Source of the DNA: Phycicoccus duodecadis
Lineage (GTDB): Bacteria > Actinomycetota > Actinomycetes > Actinomycetales > Dermatophilaceae
Direction of reading: 5' to 3'
Length of the DNA: 64,000 nucleotides
Assembly (NCBI RefSeq): GCF_002846495.1
Contig: NZ_PJNE01000001.1
Location: 3,348,001-3,412,000, forward strand
Part shown: piece after piece, positions 17,920 to 27,554 of the stretch
Layout: each line of letters begins with the position of its first letter
Position numbering within the stretch: the stretch's first letter is position 1
The notes under the pieces: generated by a model
The model's input: only the letters and a program-made list of their open reading frames with translations
Told to the model about the DNA's origin: nothing
The model's database searches: none
Position numbers and translations under genes: made by a program

Positions 17920-19269
17920 ATGCCCCAGAACGCCACCGGTGTCATCGCGCGACTCGACCTGCGCGGCTCCCGCCCGGGCCTGCGCGAGCTGCGCGCCGCC
18001 CTGCCACGCGCCGAGTTCGACGTCGAGGCCGCGCTCGCCACCGTCCGGCCCATCGTCGAGGACGTGCGCGACCGGGGAGCGGTCGCGCTGGCCGAGGCCG
18101 CCGAGCGGTTCGACGGCGGAGCGCCCCCCTCGCTGCGGGTGCCGGCCGAGGTCGTCGCCGCGGCGCTGACCGAGCTCGACCCCGCGGTGCGGGCCGCGCT
18201 CGAGGAGTCCATCCGGCGTGCGCGCATCGTCCACGAGGACCAGCGGCGCACCGACCACACCACCCGCGTGGTCGACGGCGGCAGCGTCACCGAGCGCTGG
18301 GTGCCGGTCGACCGGGTCGGGCTCTACGTCCCCGGCGGCCGGGCCGTCTACCCCAGCAGCGTGGTCATGAACGTGGTGCCGGCGCAGGCGGCGCGCGTGC
18401 CGAGCCTGGCCGTGGCCAGCCCGCCGCAGCGCGACCACGGCGGCTGGCCGCACCCCACCATCCTGGCCGCGTGCGCCCTGCTCGGGGTCGACGAGGTCTA
18501 CGCGATGGGCGGGGCCCAGGCCGTCGCGGCCTTCGCCTACGGGTTCGAGGAGGACGGGGCGGTCTGCGAGCCGGTGTCCCTCGTCACCGGCCCGGGCAAC
18601 ATCTACGTCACGGCCGCCAAGCGGCTCCTCAAGGGCCTCATCGGCATCGACTCCGAGGCCGGACCGACCGAGATCGCGGTGCTGGCCGACGCCACCGCCG
18701 ACGCCGAGCACGTGGCGTCGGACCTCGTCTCGCAGGCGGAGCACGACCCGCTGGCGGCCGCGGTGCTCGTCACCGACGACGCGGCCCTGGCCGAGGCGGT
18801 CGAGGCGGCGCTGGTGCGCCGGGTGGCCGCCACCAAGCACACCGAGCGGGTGGCCGAGGCCCTGGCCGGCCGGCAGTCGGCCATCGTGCTGGTCGACGAC
18901 CTCGAGGTCGGGCTCGACGTGGTCAACGCGTACGCCGCCGAGCACCTCGAGATCCAGACCGCCGACGCCGCCGCCGTGGCGGCCCGGGTCCGCAACGCCG
19001 GCGCCGTCTTCGTCGGCCCCTGGGCGCCGGTGAGCCTCGGCGACTACTGCGCGGGTTCCAACCACGTCCTGCCCACCGGTGGCTGTGCCTGCCACAGCAG
19101 CGGCCTGTCGGTGCAGTCGTTCCTGCGCGGCATCCACGTCGTCGAGTACGACGAGGCCGCGCTGCGCGACGTCGGGGGCCACGTGGTGTCACTGTCCCGG
19201 GCCGAGGACCTGCCGGCCCACGGTGAGGCCGTGCTGGCGCGGGTGCCCGAGGTCGAGCCCGGCGCCTGA
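17920..19269 (+). CDS. hisD: histidinol dehydrogenase
   Basis: Last two steps of histidine synthesis: oxidises histidinol to histidine with two NAD+. 449 residues. Conserved segments include [20 protein letters not shown], the [12 protein letters not shown] motif, [13 protein letters not shown], and the zinc and catalytic residues in QAEHDP and YAAEHLEI. First gene of the his cluster. In most actinobacteria hisC follows at once; here a lipoprotein gene and about 450 non-his bases intervene, so hisC has its own promoter. Confidence 0.95.
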   Translation: MPQNATGVIARLDLRGSRPGLRELRAALPRAEFDVEAALATVRPIVEDVRDRGAVALAEAAERFDGGAPPSLRVPAEVVAAALTELDPAVRAALEESIRRARIVHEDQRRTDHTTRVVDGGSVTERWVPVDRVGLYVPGGRAVYPSSVVMNVVPAQAARVPSLAVASPPQRDHGGWPHPTILAACALLGVDEVYAMGGAQAVAAFAYGFEEDGAVCEPVSLVTGPGNIYVTAAKRLLKGLIGIDSEAGPTEIAVLADATADAEHVASDLVSQAEHDPLAAAVLVTDDAALAEAVEAALVRRVAATKHTERVAEALAGRQSAIVLVDDLEVGLDVVNAYAAEHLEIQTADAAAVAARVRNAGAVFVGPWAPVSLGDYCAGSNHVLPTGGCACHSSGLSVQSFLRGIHVVEYDEAALRDVGGHVVSLSRAEDLPAHGEAVLARVPEVEPGA

Positions 19270-19478
19270 CGGGCGAAGCGCACGCGCCAGCCGTTTCGGC
19301 CCTTCGTCCACGACGCCCGTGGCAGGAACGACGCGCGGAACGCCGCGAGCCCGCGGCAGCACGACGTGCGCTCGCCACCCTCGGGGTCCTCGCGACCAGC
19401 TCAGGTCAGCGCTGGCAGATCCAAGTTCCGTGAACCCCAAACCCGTCGAACCGGCCCCGCGGCACGCCACGCCCCCCC

Positions 19479-19484
19479 TACAGT
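19479..19484 (+). promoter_or_regulatory. possible -10 box of the lipoprotein gene
   Basis: TACAGT in the 281-base gap between hisD and the lipoprotein gene, 66 bases before the GTG. No clear -35 was found. The rest of the gap shows no other feature I can support. Confidence 0.35.
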
Positions 19485-19550
19485 CGTCGGTGCCGAGCCC
19501 CAGGTGTCCGTCGGTGAAACGAACGACACGGTCCCCCGGAAGGGAAGAAT

Positions 19551-20279
19551 GTGAAGCACAGCCTTCTGATCCCGATCGTCGCTGCACTCGCGCTGTCGGC
19601 TTGTGGTGGTGCTGGGGCAGACTCCCCCGCCGCACCGTCCTCCGCAGGTTCTAGTGCCTCTACCTCGCCGTCATTGACCGATGACGAGATGCAGCAGCTC
19701 GCCGACGATGCCAACAGGAACCCGCTGCCGGACCCGGAGCCGACCCTCGAGGGTCCGAAGCCGGCTCAGTCGATCACGCTCGAGATGAAGACCGAGGAGG
19801 GCTACACCGGCACCGCACAGATCGATCTCTACGACGCCACGACGGCAAAGATGTCCGACTTCGCCGGCTGCGACACGACGTCGTTGCTCGCGGAACTGCC
19901 AGACCCGGACAACGTGTGGGTCCAGGCATACCTGATCACGACGAAGACCGCCGACACGTCCCCGGCCGGCTTCCCGTGGACGGGCAACGAACTCTGGCTC
20001 GACAACTCGCGGTTCAACTACGACAACCTGGCGTGGACGTACTGCCAGCAAGGAAGCGACCTCAAGGGGAGCGGCGATCTCAAGCCCATGACCACGCCGA
20101 TCGGCGAGAGCCGGACGTTCTACGCCATCCGCTGGTCGCAAGCCACACCGAAGAACCCGAAGGGCATCTTCCCGGCGGCTCCGGTCGTCCTCCTGCCCTA
20201 CGGAGGAGTGGACGAGTGGGTCACGAGCTGCAAGGCGAAGTCCGACGACTCCATCCCGTGCCACCTCGAGTTCAATTAG
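19551..20279 (+). CDS. putative secreted lipoprotein of unknown function
   Basis: 242 residues. The signal peptide MKHSLLIPIVAALALSAC ends in a lipobox LSAC, so Cys18 would be lipidated and the protein anchored outside the membrane. A Ser/Ala/Pro-rich linker (20-45) leads to a globular domain with four or more Cys (CDTTSLL, YCQQGSD, SCKAKSD, PCHLEF) that could form disulfides. I do not recognise the family. The GTG start is preceded by a purine-rich GGAAGGGAAG. Codon use is less G/C-biased at third positions than the flanking his genes (GCT, TGT, GGT, TCT, AGT appear near the start), which suggests later insertion between hisD and hisC. Confidence 0.7.
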   Translation: MKHSLLIPIVAALALSACGGAGADSPAAPSSAGSSASTSPSLTDDEMQQLADDANRNPLPDPEPTLEGPKPAQSITLEMKTEEGYTGTAQIDLYDATTAKMSDFAGCDTTSLLAELPDPDNVWVQAYLITTKTADTSPAGFPWTGNELWLDNSRFNYDNLAWTYCQQGSDLKGSGDLKPMTTPIGESRTFYAIRWSQATPKNPKGIFPAAPVVLLPYGGVDEWVTSCKAKSDDSIPCHLEFN

Positions 20280-20442
20280 ATCGCGGCGCTCGAGAATCAT
20301 CGGGATGGGCCTGAAGGCGCTCCCAGGCCACCACCGGCGTCCACGAGGTCCAGGCCGTCCAGGCGCGGTTGAACGACTTCGACCGCCGGCCCCGGCCGAG
20401 CCGGTCCGTGGTCGCCGCGGGCGGCGCGTGGGCGCCCCCTCC

Positions 20443-20454
20443 TAGACTCTGGGC
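20443..20454 (+). promoter_or_regulatory. leaderless promoter -10 of hisC
   Basis: TAGACT (20443-20448) ends 6 bases before the hisC ATG, the same arrangement as hisD and map. It restores expression of hisCB-H-A downstream of the inserted lipoprotein gene. Confidence 0.55.
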
Positions 20455-21579
20455 ATGGATGCTCGGGAGGTCGTCGACGCGCTGCTCCGGCCCGATCTGC
20501 GCGGACGCACGGCCTACGGCGCACCGCAGCTCGACGTGCCGGTGGCCCTCAACACCAACGAGAGCTCGTACCCGGTGCCCGCGGTCGTGGTCGCCGCGAT
20601 GACGGCGGCCGTCGAGGAGGCCGCGGCGGGGCTCAACCGCTACCCCGACCGGGAGTTCACCCGGCTGCGGGAGGCGCTGGCCGCCTACCTCGGCCGCAGC
20701 GGCACGACCGTCGACCCGGCCCAGGTGTGGGCCGGCAACGGCTCCAACGAGGTCCTGCTGCACCTGCTCCAGGCCTTCGGTGGGCCGGGCCGCACGGCCT
20801 TGGGCTTCACGCCGGCCTACTCGATGCACCCCATCATCACCACCACCACCGGCACCGCCTGGGTCGACGGGATGCGCGGCGTCGCGGGCGCCGGGGCCTT
20901 CGACCTGGATGCCGCCTCGGCCGTCGTGCAGGTGCGCGAACACCGCCCCGACGTGGTGTTCCTCTGCTCCCCGAACAACCCCACCGGCACGGCGCTCGGC
21001 CTCGACGTCGTCGAGGCCGTGTACGACGCCGCCGACGGCCTGGTGGTGGTCGACGAGGCGTACGCCGAGTACGCCCGCGCCGGTACCCCCAGCGCGCTCA
21101 CCCTCCTCGCGGGCCGGCCCCGCCTGGTGGTCACCCGCACCATGAGCAAGGCCTTCGCCCTGGCGGGGGGCCGCGTCGGCTACCTGGCCGCCGACCCCGC
21201 CCTGGTCGACGCGCTGCGCCTGGTCCGGATGCCGTACCACCTGTCCACGCCGACCCAGGCGGTCGCGCTGGCCGCCCTCGCCCACGCCGACCTGATGCTC
21301 GAGACCGTCGACGCGGTCCGCGCCCAGCGCGACCGCATCGTCGACGAGATCGCCCGGATGGGACTGTCCCCGGTGCCCAGCGACGCCAACTTCGTCCTCT
21401 TCGGGGGCCTGGCCGACAGCCACGCCACGTGGCAGGGGCTGCTCGACCGGGGCGTCCTCGTCCGCGACGTGGGCATCGCCCACTATCTTCGTGTCACGGC
21501 AGGGACACCGGAGGAGACCAGCGCCTTCCTCGACGCCCTCGCCGCCCTGGTCCCCACCCACGCAGGAGCAGCCCCGTGA
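20455..21579 (+). CDS. hisC: histidinol-phosphate aminotransferase
   Basis: PLP enzyme converting imidazole acetol phosphate to histidinol phosphate with glutamate. 374 residues. Fold-type I landmarks: [11 protein letters not shown] at the substrate end, [25 protein letters not shown], the [11 protein letters not shown] strand with the Asp that binds the pyridine nitrogen, and [17 protein letters not shown], whose Lys forms the Schiff base. Starts the hisC-hisB-unknown-hisH-priA run; its stop overlaps the hisB start (GTGA). Confidence 0.95.
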   Translation: MDAREVVDALLRPDLRGRTAYGAPQLDVPVALNTNESSYPVPAVVVAAMTAAVEEAAAGLNRYPDREFTRLREALAAYLGRSGTTVDPAQVWAGNGSNEVLLHLLQAFGGPGRTALGFTPAYSMHPIITTTTGTAWVDGMRGVAGAGAFDLDAASAVVQVREHRPDVVFLCSPNNPTGTALGLDVVEAVYDAADGLVVVDEAYAEYARAGTPSALTLLAGRPRLVVTRTMSKAFALAGGRVGYLAADPALVDALRLVRMPYHLSTPTQAVALAALAHADLMLETVDAVRAQRDRIVDEIARMGLSPVPSDANFVLFGGLADSHATWQGLLDRGVLVRDVGIAHYLRVTAGTPEETSAFLDALAALVPTHAGAAP

Positions 21580-22190
21580 GCACCGCCCCGAGCCACCGCA
21601 CGGCCACCGTGCGGCGCGCGACGTCCGAGAGCACCGTCGAGGTGAGCGTCGACCTCGACGGCACCGGGCGGGGCGAGGTGAGCACCGGCGTCCCGTTCTA
21701 CGACCACATGCTGCTGTCGCTGGCCAAGCACTCGCTCATCGACCTCACCGTCTCGGCCGAGGGCGACACCCATGTCGACGCCCACCACAGCGTCGAGGAC
21801 GTCGCCATCGTCCTCGGGCAGGCGGTGCGCGAGGCCCTCGGCGACAAGTCCGGCATCGCCCGCTTCGGTGACGCCACCGTCCCGCTCGACGAGGCGCTGG
21901 TGCAGGCCGTCGTCGACGTCGCCGGCCGTCCCTACGTCGTCCACGAGGGTGAGCCCGCCGGGCAGGAGTACGTCGTCATCGGCGGCCACTACGTCGGCTC
22001 GCTGACCCGGCACGTGCTCGAGTCCTTCGCCTTCCACGCCCAGATCGCCCTGCACGTGCGCGTGCTGTCCGGGCGCGACCCCCACCACGTCGTCGAGGCC
22101 CAGTTCAAGGCGCTGGCGCGGGCGCTGCGGGCGGCCGTCGCGCGCGACCCGCGCGTCGAGGGCGTCCCCAGCGCCAAGGGTGCGCTCTAG
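21576..22190 (+). CDS. hisB: imidazoleglycerol-phosphate dehydratase
   Basis: Dehydrates imidazole glycerol phosphate in histidine synthesis. 204 residues, the monofunctional form without the HisN-like phosphatase of enterobacterial HisB. Metal-binding repeats are clear: [27 protein letters not shown], and in the second half [10 protein letters not shown] and [21 protein letters not shown] start overlapping the hisC stop. Confidence 0.95.
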   Translation: MSTAPSHRTATVRRATSESTVEVSVDLDGTGRGEVSTGVPFYDHMLLSLAKHSLIDLTVSAEGDTHVDAHHSVEDVAIVLGQAVREALGDKSGIARFGDATVPLDEALVQAVVDVAGRPYVVHEGEPAGQEYVVIGGHYVGSLTRHVLESFAFHAQIALHVRVLSGRDPHHVVEAQFKALARALRAAVARDPRVEGVPSAKGAL

Positions 22191-22194
22191 CACC

Positions 22195-22854
22195 GTGGCC
22201 GACGACGTCCGCACCGGCGCGGGGCACGGGCTGCTGCTCGTGCGCCGCCCTCCGGCGTCCGTCGGCCGCTGGCTGCGCAAGGGGCTGGTCGCCTCGACCA
22301 TGGCCCCGCTCGCGGGCTGGACCGGCGTCACCGTGGCCGAGCACACCGCCCGCAGCGCGCGCCCCTTCGACGTCGCGCTCGAGGTCCTGGCCGCCCGGCC
22401 GGCGCCCCGTGGTGCTCGCCCGGTGCTGGGGTTCTTCGCGCTGCACGGCAAGGCCACCTTCTCGCTGCAGCCCTCGGGGCTGCGGGCCTCGCAGCAGTGG
22501 CTGGTCTGGCAGCCGGGCGCCGGTGTCGTCGAGACCCCCTCGCTGCCCCGCCTCGGAGTGCCGGCCCTGGTGGCGGCCTCAGGGGGGCGGGCCGAGCCCG
22601 GAGCCGTCGCGGCCGTGCTGCGCTCGGTCGAGGGCGACCCGCTCGACGTGCTGGTCGCCGTGCTCGGGCTGCTCGGCCTGCCGGGGCGCGACCTGCTGGT
22701 GCGCGGCGACTGCACCGGCGCCAGCGACGTCGAGCCCGGCGGCCGGGGCGTGCAGCTCTTCGACCGGCTGATGGCCGACGAGGCCCAGCACCGCGCCGAG
22801 TGGGAGGCCGCCTGGGGCGCCGCCCCGCGGCGCTCGGGGGACGAGGCGCCGTGA
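22195..22854 (+). CDS. conserved hypothetical protein of the his cluster
   Basis: 219 residues from the GTG at 22195, 4 bases after the hisB stop; an earlier GTG at 22180 would overlap hisB. The 3' end overlaps hisH, so it is embedded in the operon. The protein has a hydrophobic-rich N-terminal half with no convincing transmembrane helix, the segment [17 protein letters not shown], a leucine-rich stretch ([18 protein letters not shown]) and an acidic/basic tail. I recall unnamed genes at the same place in other actinobacterial his clusters. No catalytic motif was found; a function in histidine synthesis is only suggested by position. Confidence 0.7.
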   Translation: MADDVRTGAGHGLLLVRRPPASVGRWLRKGLVASTMAPLAGWTGVTVAEHTARSARPFDVALEVLAARPAPRGARPVLGFFALHGKATFSLQPSGLRASQQWLVWQPGAGVVETPSLPRLGVPALVAASGGRAEPGAVAAVLRSVEGDPLDVLVAVLGLLGLPGRDLLVRGDCTGASDVEPGGRGVQLFDRLMADEAQHRAEWEAAWGAAPRRSGDEAP

Positions 22855-23492
22855 GCCGCTCCGTCGTCGTCCTCGACTACGGCAGCGGCAACGTCCGCTC
22901 GGCCGTACGGGCCCTCGAGCACGTCGGGGCCGCGGTCACCCTCACCGCCGACCGGGACGTCGCGCTCGACGCCGACGGGCTCTTCGTGCCCGGCGTCGGC
23001 AACTTCCACGCCTGCATGGCCGGCCTCGCCGCGGCCGACGGGCCGTACATCATCGACCGCCGGCTGGCCGGTGGGCGCCCCGTCCTCGGGGTCTGCGTGG
23101 GGATGCAGGTGATGTTCGAGGGGTCGCGCGAGCCCAGCGCCGCACCGGTCGAGGGCGTGGGGGAGTGGCCCGGCACCGTCACCCGTCTCGAGGCGCCCGT
23201 GGTGCCGCACATGGGGTGGTCCGAGGTCGAGGTCCCGGCCGGGAGCACCCTGTTCGCCGGCGTCGAGGGCGAGCGGTTCTACTTCGTGCACTCCTACGCC
23301 GCCCACACCTGGGAGCTGCCGCCGCCCGAGGACACCTTCGCCGTCGTGGCCCCCCGGGTCACCTGGGCCACCCACGGCGAGCGGTTCGTCGCGGCCGTCG
23401 AGAACGGGCCGCTGGCCGCCACCCAGTTCCACCCCGAGAAGTCCGGCGAGGCGGGGCTGGCCCTGCTCGAGAACTGGGTCCGCTCGCTCTGA
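22851..23492 (+). CDS. hisH: imidazole glycerol phosphate synthase, glutaminase subunit
   Basis: Supplies ammonia from glutamine to HisF for imidazole ring closure. 213 residues, class I glutamine amidotransferase. The nucleophile is Cys82 in GVCVGMQ, and the His/Glu pair is in TQFHPEKSG. The start DYGSGNVRS is typical of HisH. GTG start overlapping the preceding gene by 4 bases. The partner hisF is not in this window. Confidence 0.94.
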   Translation: MSRSVVVLDYGSGNVRSAVRALEHVGAAVTLTADRDVALDADGLFVPGVGNFHACMAGLAAADGPYIIDRRLAGGRPVLGVCVGMQVMFEGSREPSAAPVEGVGEWPGTVTRLEAPVVPHMGWSEVEVPAGSTLFAGVEGERFYFVHSYAAHTWELPPPEDTFAVVAPRVTWATHGERFVAAVENGPLAATQFHPEKSGEAGLALLENWVRSL

Positions 23493-23553
23493 CGTCGCCG
23501 CGCCCGGCAGACTGGGGCGCCCAGACCCCCCGCACCGACCCGGAGGACCCCGC

Positions 23554-24297
23554 GTGAGCCCCACCGACCAGCCCCGCCTGGAGCTGCTGCCCGCCGTCGA
23601 CGTCGTCGAGGGGAGGGCCGTCCAGCTCGTGCAGGGCGTCGCCGGCAGCGGCGACGAGTTCGGCGACCCGGTGGCGGCCGCGCTGCGCTGGCAGGAGCAG
23701 GGCTCGGAGTGGCTCCACCTGGTCGACCTCGACGCCGCCTTCGGGCGCGGCTCCAACGCCGCCCTGCTGGCCGAGATCGTCGGCCGGCTCGACATCCACG
23801 TCGAGATGAGCGGGGGCATCCGCGACGAGGAGAGCCTCGCGCGGGCCCTGGCCACGGGCTGTCGCCGGGTCAACGTCGGCACCGCCGCCCTGGAGGACCC
23901 GGAGTGGACCGCGCGCGCCATCGCCGAGCACGGCGACCGGGTGGCCGTGGGTCTCGACGTGCGGGGCAGCACCCTGGCCGCCCGCGGCTGGACCAGCGAG
24001 GGCGGCGACCTCTGGGAGACCCTCGCCCGCCTGGATGCCGAGGGCTGCGCCCGCTACGTGGTCACCGACGTGGCCAAGGACGGGATGATGAAGGGCCCCA
24101 ACCTCCGCCTCCTCCAGGACGTCTGCACCCGCACCGACCGCCCCGTGGTGGCCTCCGGGGGCATCTCGACCCTCGACGACATCGCGGCCGTGCGCGGGCT
24201 GGTGGGCGACGGGGTCGAGGGCGCCATCGTCGGGTCGGCCCTCTACCGCGGGGCGTTCACCCTGCCCGAGGCGCTCGACGTCGCGGGCCGCCCGTGA
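23554..24297 (+). CDS. priA: phosphoribosyl isomerase A (HisA/TrpF)
   Basis: TIM-barrel isomerase that in many actinobacteria serves both histidine (ProFAR isomerase) and tryptophan (PRA isomerase) synthesis. 247 residues. Catalytic acids are Asp16 (LLPAVDV) and Asp176 ([11 protein letters not shown]). The PriA-type Arg144 and Trp146 ([13 protein letters not shown]), used for dual-substrate recognition in M. tuberculosis as Arg143/Trp145, are present. The Arg that follows in the same loop family (Arg19 of M. tuberculosis) is Gln24 here. A 4-base overlap (GTGA) joins it to the next gene. Confidence 0.9.
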   Translation: MSPTDQPRLELLPAVDVVEGRAVQLVQGVAGSGDEFGDPVAAALRWQEQGSEWLHLVDLDAAFGRGSNAALLAEIVGRLDIHVEMSGGIRDEESLARALATGCRRVNVGTAALEDPEWTARAIAEHGDRVAVGLDVRGSTLAARGWTSEGGDLWETLARLDAEGCARYVVTDVAKDGMMKGPNLRLLQDVCTRTDRPVVASGGISTLDDIAAVRGLVGDGVEGAIVGSALYRGAFTLPEALDVAGRP

Positions 24298-25037
24298 CGC
24301 CCGACTCCGAGGCGCCGGGGCCGGCCGACTCGGCCGCCGTCCCGTGGAGCGGGCGCGAGCTGAGCCCCAGCGGCTTCGAGACCGACACCGGCGACCCGGA
24401 CCCGGCCCTGCTGGCCGCGCTGGCGCAGGACACCGACGACACCACGCTGATGCGGGCGCTCGAGGCCTCGCGGCTGCTGGTCCCCGTGGTCGCCGAACCC
24501 ACCGACGTCGACACCTCCGGTGAGCACGCCGTCGATGCCGGGGTCGACATGGCCGTCGTGACCCTGGTCGCCCCCGACGGCCGGCGGGCGCTGCCGGTGT
24601 TCACCGGCGCGCCCTCGCTGGCCGCGTGGGACGCCGCGGCGCGCCCCGTGCCGGTCACGCCCGCGCGCGCCGCCCAGGCCGCGGTCTCCGAGGGGTGCGA
24701 CGTCCTGGTGGTCGACGTCGCCGGGCCCGCCGCGCGGGTGCTGCGCCCCTCGATGGTGTGGGCCCTGGCCCAGGACCGGCCCTGGGACCCGCCGCACGCC
24801 GACGCGTTCGTGGCCCGCGGGGTGGCCGCTGCCCTCGCCGAGGAGCCGGCCGTGGTGGGGCACGCCCTCGAGGAGGGCGCGCCGACGGGCGAGGGCGTGC
24901 TCGGCATCGTCCTGACCCTGGCTCCGGGGCTGGACCCCGAGGAGGTCCGGGCGGTCGCGACCCGGGTGGGCGAGCGGCTCGCGACCGACGGCGAGCTGCG
25001 GGCCCGGGTCGACGGGCTCGCCTTCCGCATCGTCTGA
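24294..25037 (+). CDS. SseB-like domain protein
   Basis: 247 residues. The region from about residue 55 (RLLVPVV) through [25 protein letters not shown] and ARPVPV matches the SseB N-terminal fold found widely in Actinobacteria and in the type III secretion regulator SseB; the role of the actinobacterial copies is unknown. A gene of this kind lies between priA and infC in other high-GC actinobacteria as I recall, so the order is conserved. GTG start overlapping priA. It ends 281 bases before infC, a gap holding the infC leader. Confidence 0.75.
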   Translation: MTPDSEAPGPADSAAVPWSGRELSPSGFETDTGDPDPALLAALAQDTDDTTLMRALEASRLLVPVVAEPTDVDTSGEHAVDAGVDMAVVTLVAPDGRRALPVFTGAPSLAAWDAAARPVPVTPARAAQAAVSEGCDVLVVDVAGPAARVLRPSMVWALAQDRPWDPPHADAFVARGVAAALAEEPAVVGHALEEGAPTGEGVLGIVLTLAPGLDPEEVRAVATRVGERLATDGELRARVDGLAFRIV

Positions 25038-25047
25038 GGGCCACGAT

Positions 25048-25077
25048 TTCGGGCCCGGCCGGCCGTGCTGGTAGCCT
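25048..25077 (+). promoter_or_regulatory. candidate promoter of the infC-rpmI-rplT operon
   Basis: TTCGGG (25048-25053) and TAGCCT (25072-25077), spacer 18. It gives a leader of about 235 bases before infC. A TTGACC at 25084 has no matching -10. Confidence 0.4.
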
Positions 25078-25241
25078 CGGGTGTTGACCGACCGCCCTGC
25101 AGCTCGGGGTGGTGTGCAAGAGAAGCTCCGCTTCCACCCGCGTCGACCCTCGAGGTCGCCGGGTTCCCGGTCCGTGGCGAGACGTCACGCGCGCTCCACC
25201 GTGAGCGTGTCGTGGTATCCCGTCGCCGACCGGTCGGAACG

Positions 25242-25275
25242 AGGCTCCCCGCGCACCCGGCGCGAGGAGCCTTTC
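25242..25275 (+). terminator. attenuator-like hairpin in the infC leader
   Basis: AGGCTCC (25242-25248) pairs perfectly with GGAGCCT (25266-25272), enclosing a second GC-rich stem (CGCGC / GCGCG) and followed by TTCTC. It lies 44 bases before the infC start codon inside its mRNA leader, so it may be a conditional terminator for the ribosomal-protein operon. The U-tract is short, so it could instead be just a structured leader. Confidence 0.45.
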
Positions 25276-25318
25276 TCGTGCCCCGGTCGAGAGACGTTCC
25301 GCGACGAAGGAGAAGCAC

Positions 25319-26053
25319 ATCAGCGAGCCACGCATCAACGACCGCATCCGGGTTCCGGAGGTGCGGTTGGTCGGCCCCAACGGCGAACAGGTCGGCATCG
25401 TCCGCGTCGAGGACGCGCTCCGTCTCGCGGCGGAGGCGGATCTCGACCTCGTCGAGGTCGCCCCGATGGCCAAGCCCCCGGTCGCCAAGCTCATGGACTT
25501 CGGCAAGTACAAGTACGAAGCCGCCATGAAGGCCCGTGAGGCACGCAAGAACCAGGTCAACACGGTCATCAAGGAGATCAAGCTCCGCCCGAAGATCGAC
25601 CCGCACGACTACGGCACCAAGAAGGGCCACGTCGTCCGGTTCCTCGGCGGCGGGGACAAGGTCAAGGTGACGATCATGTTCCGCGGTCGCGAGCAGTCCC
25701 GCCCCGAGCTGGGCTTCCGGCTGCTCCAGCGCTTGGCCGAGGACGTCATCGAGCTGGGCACCGTCGAGTCGGCGCCCAAGCAGGACGGCCGCAACATGGT
25801 CATGGTGCTGGCGCCGACCAAGAAGAAGGCCCAGGCGATGGCCGAGCAGCGCAAGCGCCGCGACGACGCGGCCACCGCGCGTCCGGAGGCACCCGGCGAG
25901 GAGTCGGCGACCGTCGACGAGCCGCTCGAGGCCGAGGTCGAGGAGACCCAGGTCGAGACCGTCGAGGTCGAGGGCACCGAGCCCGAGGCCCCGCAGGCCG
26001 AGGCGACCGAGGCCGACCAGCCCGAGGACCCCGCCCGCACCGACGCCGGCTGA
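25319..26053 (+). CDS. infC: translation initiation factor IF-3 (AUC start)
   Basis: Binds the 30S subunit, keeps it apart from 50S and checks start-codon pairing. 244 residues. The start is the non-canonical ATC at 25319: it opens the conserved N-terminus (I)[10 protein letters not shown] and follows AAGGAG by 7 bases; the first in-frame ATG/GTG (25361) would remove this conserved region. Rare start codons let IF-3 repress its own mRNA, as with AUU in E. coli. The core ([22 protein letters not shown] ... [17 protein letters not shown]) is standard; the last ~65 residues are an acidic Glu/Ala/Pro-rich tail typical of actinobacteria. Followed by rpmI and rplT. Confidence 0.95.
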   Translation: MSEPRINDRIRVPEVRLVGPNGEQVGIVRVEDALRLAAEADLDLVEVAPMAKPPVAKLMDFGKYKYEAAMKAREARKNQVNTVIKEIKLRPKIDPHDYGTKKGHVVRFLGGGDKVKVTIMFRGREQSRPELGFRLLQRLAEDVIELGTVESAPKQDGRNMVMVLAPTKKKAQAMAEQRKRRDDAATARPEAPGEESATVDEPLEAEVEETQVETVEVEGTEPEAPQAEATEADQPEDPARTDAG

Positions 26054-26102
26054 CGCACGACCCCCAGAACCAGACAGCACACCACGCAAGGAGATCGGCA
26101 CC

Positions 26103-26297
26103 ATGCCGAAGAACAAGACGCACAGCGGCGCCAAGAAGCGCTTCCGGGTCACCGGCTCCGGCAAGGTCATGCGCGAGCAGGCCGGCCACGTCCACAAGTT
26201 CCACGAGAAGACCCCGCAGAAGGCGCGCGCCCTCTCGAAGGACATCCTGGTCGCCAAGAACGACCTCTCGAAGATCAAGAAGCTCCTCGGCCGCTGA
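26103..26297 (+). CDS. rpmI: 50S ribosomal protein L35
   Basis: 64 residues, basic, beginning MPKNKTHSGAKKRFRVTGSGK, the family signature. AAGGAG lies 7 bases upstream of the ATG. Middle gene of the infC-rpmI-rplT operon. Confidence 0.96.
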   Translation: MPKNKTHSGAKKRFRVTGSGKVMREQAGHVHKFHEKTPQKARALSKDILVAKNDLSKIKKLLGR

Positions 26298-26342
26298 GCC
26301 GACCCACCCCCCGAACGAGCACAACGAGCAAGGAGTACTCAC

Positions 26343-26720
26343 GTGGCACGCGTGAAGCGGGCGGTCAACGCCCAGAAGAAGCGCCGGGTCGTCCTCGAGC
26401 GGGCCAGCGGCTACCGCGGGCAGCGCTCGCGGCTGTACCGCAAGGCCAAGGAGCAGGTCCAGCACAGCCTCGGCTACGCCTACCGCGACCGCCGGGCCCG
26501 CAAGGGTGACTTCCGTCGCCTCTGGATCCAGCGGATCAACGCCGCGGCCCGCGCCAACGGGATGACCTACAACCGGTTCATCCAGGGCCTGAAGGCCGCC
26601 GAGGTCGAGGTCGACCGCCGCATGCTCGCCGAGCTCGCGGTCAACGACGAGGCCGCGTTCACCGCGCTCGTCGAGATCGCGAAGGCCAACCAGCCGGCGC
26701 CGGCGAAGGCCTCCGCCTGA
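26343..26720 (+). CDS. rplT: 50S ribosomal protein L20
   Basis: 125 residues. [26 protein letters not shown]... and the C-terminal [29 protein letters not shown] are diagnostic. L20 nucleates 50S assembly and in some bacteria represses its own operon; no known L20-binding leader was recognised here. GTG start with AAGGAG upstream. Confidence 0.96.
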   Translation: MARVKRAVNAQKKRRVVLERASGYRGQRSRLYRKAKEQVQHSLGYAYRDRRARKGDFRRLWIQRINAAARANGMTYNRFIQGLKAAEVEVDRRMLAELAVNDEAAFTALVEIAKANQPAPAKASA

Positions 26721-26734
26721 GCGGGCGCGACACG

Positions 26735-27544
26735 GTGCTGACCAACCCCCGGGCCGACCGGGTCCGGGCGGTCAGCGCCCTCCGGAAGCGGTCGGTGCGT
26801 CAGCGCACCGGCCGCTTCGGCGTGGAGGGGCCCCAGGGGGTCCGCGAGGTCGTGCGGTACGCCGCCGACCGGGTGCGCGACGTCTACGTCACGCCCGAGG
26901 CCGCCGTCCGCTACGACGCCGACATCGTCGTGCCCGCGCGGGCCGCGGGCCTCTGGGTCCACGAGGTCAGCCCCGAGGTGCTGGCCGCGATGGCCGACGC
27001 CGAGGCCCCGCAGGGCGTGCTGGCCGTCGTCGACGTCGCCGAGCCCACGCTGGACGACGTGCTCGCGGCGGCGCCGCGCCTGCTGGTGCTGCTGACCAAC
27101 GTCCGCGACCCCGGCAACGCCGGCACCGTCATCCGCGGGGCCGACGCCGCCGGCGCCGACGCCGTCCTGGTCAGCGAGTCCTCGGTCGACGTCCTCTCGC
27201 CCAAGGTCGTGCGCTCCACCGCGGGGTCGCTGTTCCACCTGCCCGTGGTCACCGGTCTCGACACCGACGCCACCCTCGCGGCCCTCTCCGCCGCCGGGGT
27301 GCGTACCTACGCCGCGGACGGCGCCGGCGCCACCCTGCTGCCCGACGCCGACCTCGCCGTCGCGCACTGCTGGGTGATGGGCAACGAGGCGTGGGGGCTG
27401 CCCGCCGAGACCCGCGAGCGGTGCGACGACGTGGTCCGCGTGCCCATCCACGGGCGGGCCGAGTCGCTCAACCTGGCGATGGCCGCCACGATCTGCCTCT
27501 ACGCGTCGGCAAGCGTCCAGCGATCGGGCCCGACCGCGAGGTAA
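26735..27544 (+). CDS. SpoU/TrmH-family rRNA 2'-O-methyltransferase
   Basis: 269 residues. An N-terminal substrate-binding domain (RRNA recognition type, residues 1-95) precedes the SPOUT catalytic knot with motif 1 LTNVRDPGNAGTVIRGADAAGADAV, motif 2 MGNEAWGLP and motif 3 IPIHGRAESLNLAMAA-like IHGRAESLNLAMA. Such enzymes methylate ribose 2'-OH of 23S rRNA or tRNA; the class includes RlmB and the thiostrepton-resistance protein TsnR. The exact target nucleotide is not predictable. It lies 14 bases after rplT and ends 10 bases before the kinase gene, a neighbourhood I recall from other actinobacteria. Confidence 0.87.
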   Translation: MLTNPRADRVRAVSALRKRSVRQRTGRFGVEGPQGVREVVRYAADRVRDVYVTPEAAVRYDADIVVPARAAGLWVHEVSPEVLAAMADAEAPQGVLAVVDVAEPTLDDVLAAAPRLLVLLTNVRDPGNAGTVIRGADAAGADAVLVSESSVDVLSPKVVRSTAGSLFHLPVVTGLDTDATLAALSAAGVRTYAADGAGATLLPDADLAVAHCWVMGNEAWGLPAETRERCDDVVRVPIHGRAESLNLAMAATICLYASASVQRSGPTAR

Positions 27545-27554
27545 CGTGCCCGCC
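27542..27554 (+). promoter_or_regulatory. possible leaderless -10 of the histidine kinase gene
   Basis: TAACGT (27542-27547), overlapping the stop codon of the methyltransferase gene, is followed by 7 bases and the ATG at 27555. Confidence 0.4.

Noticed and set aside
20280..20442. Minus-strand tail ([17 protein letters not shown]) before hisC as a gene remnant
   Set aside because: Repetitive Trp/Thr pattern arises from the GC-rich plus strand; no start, family or conservation evidence.
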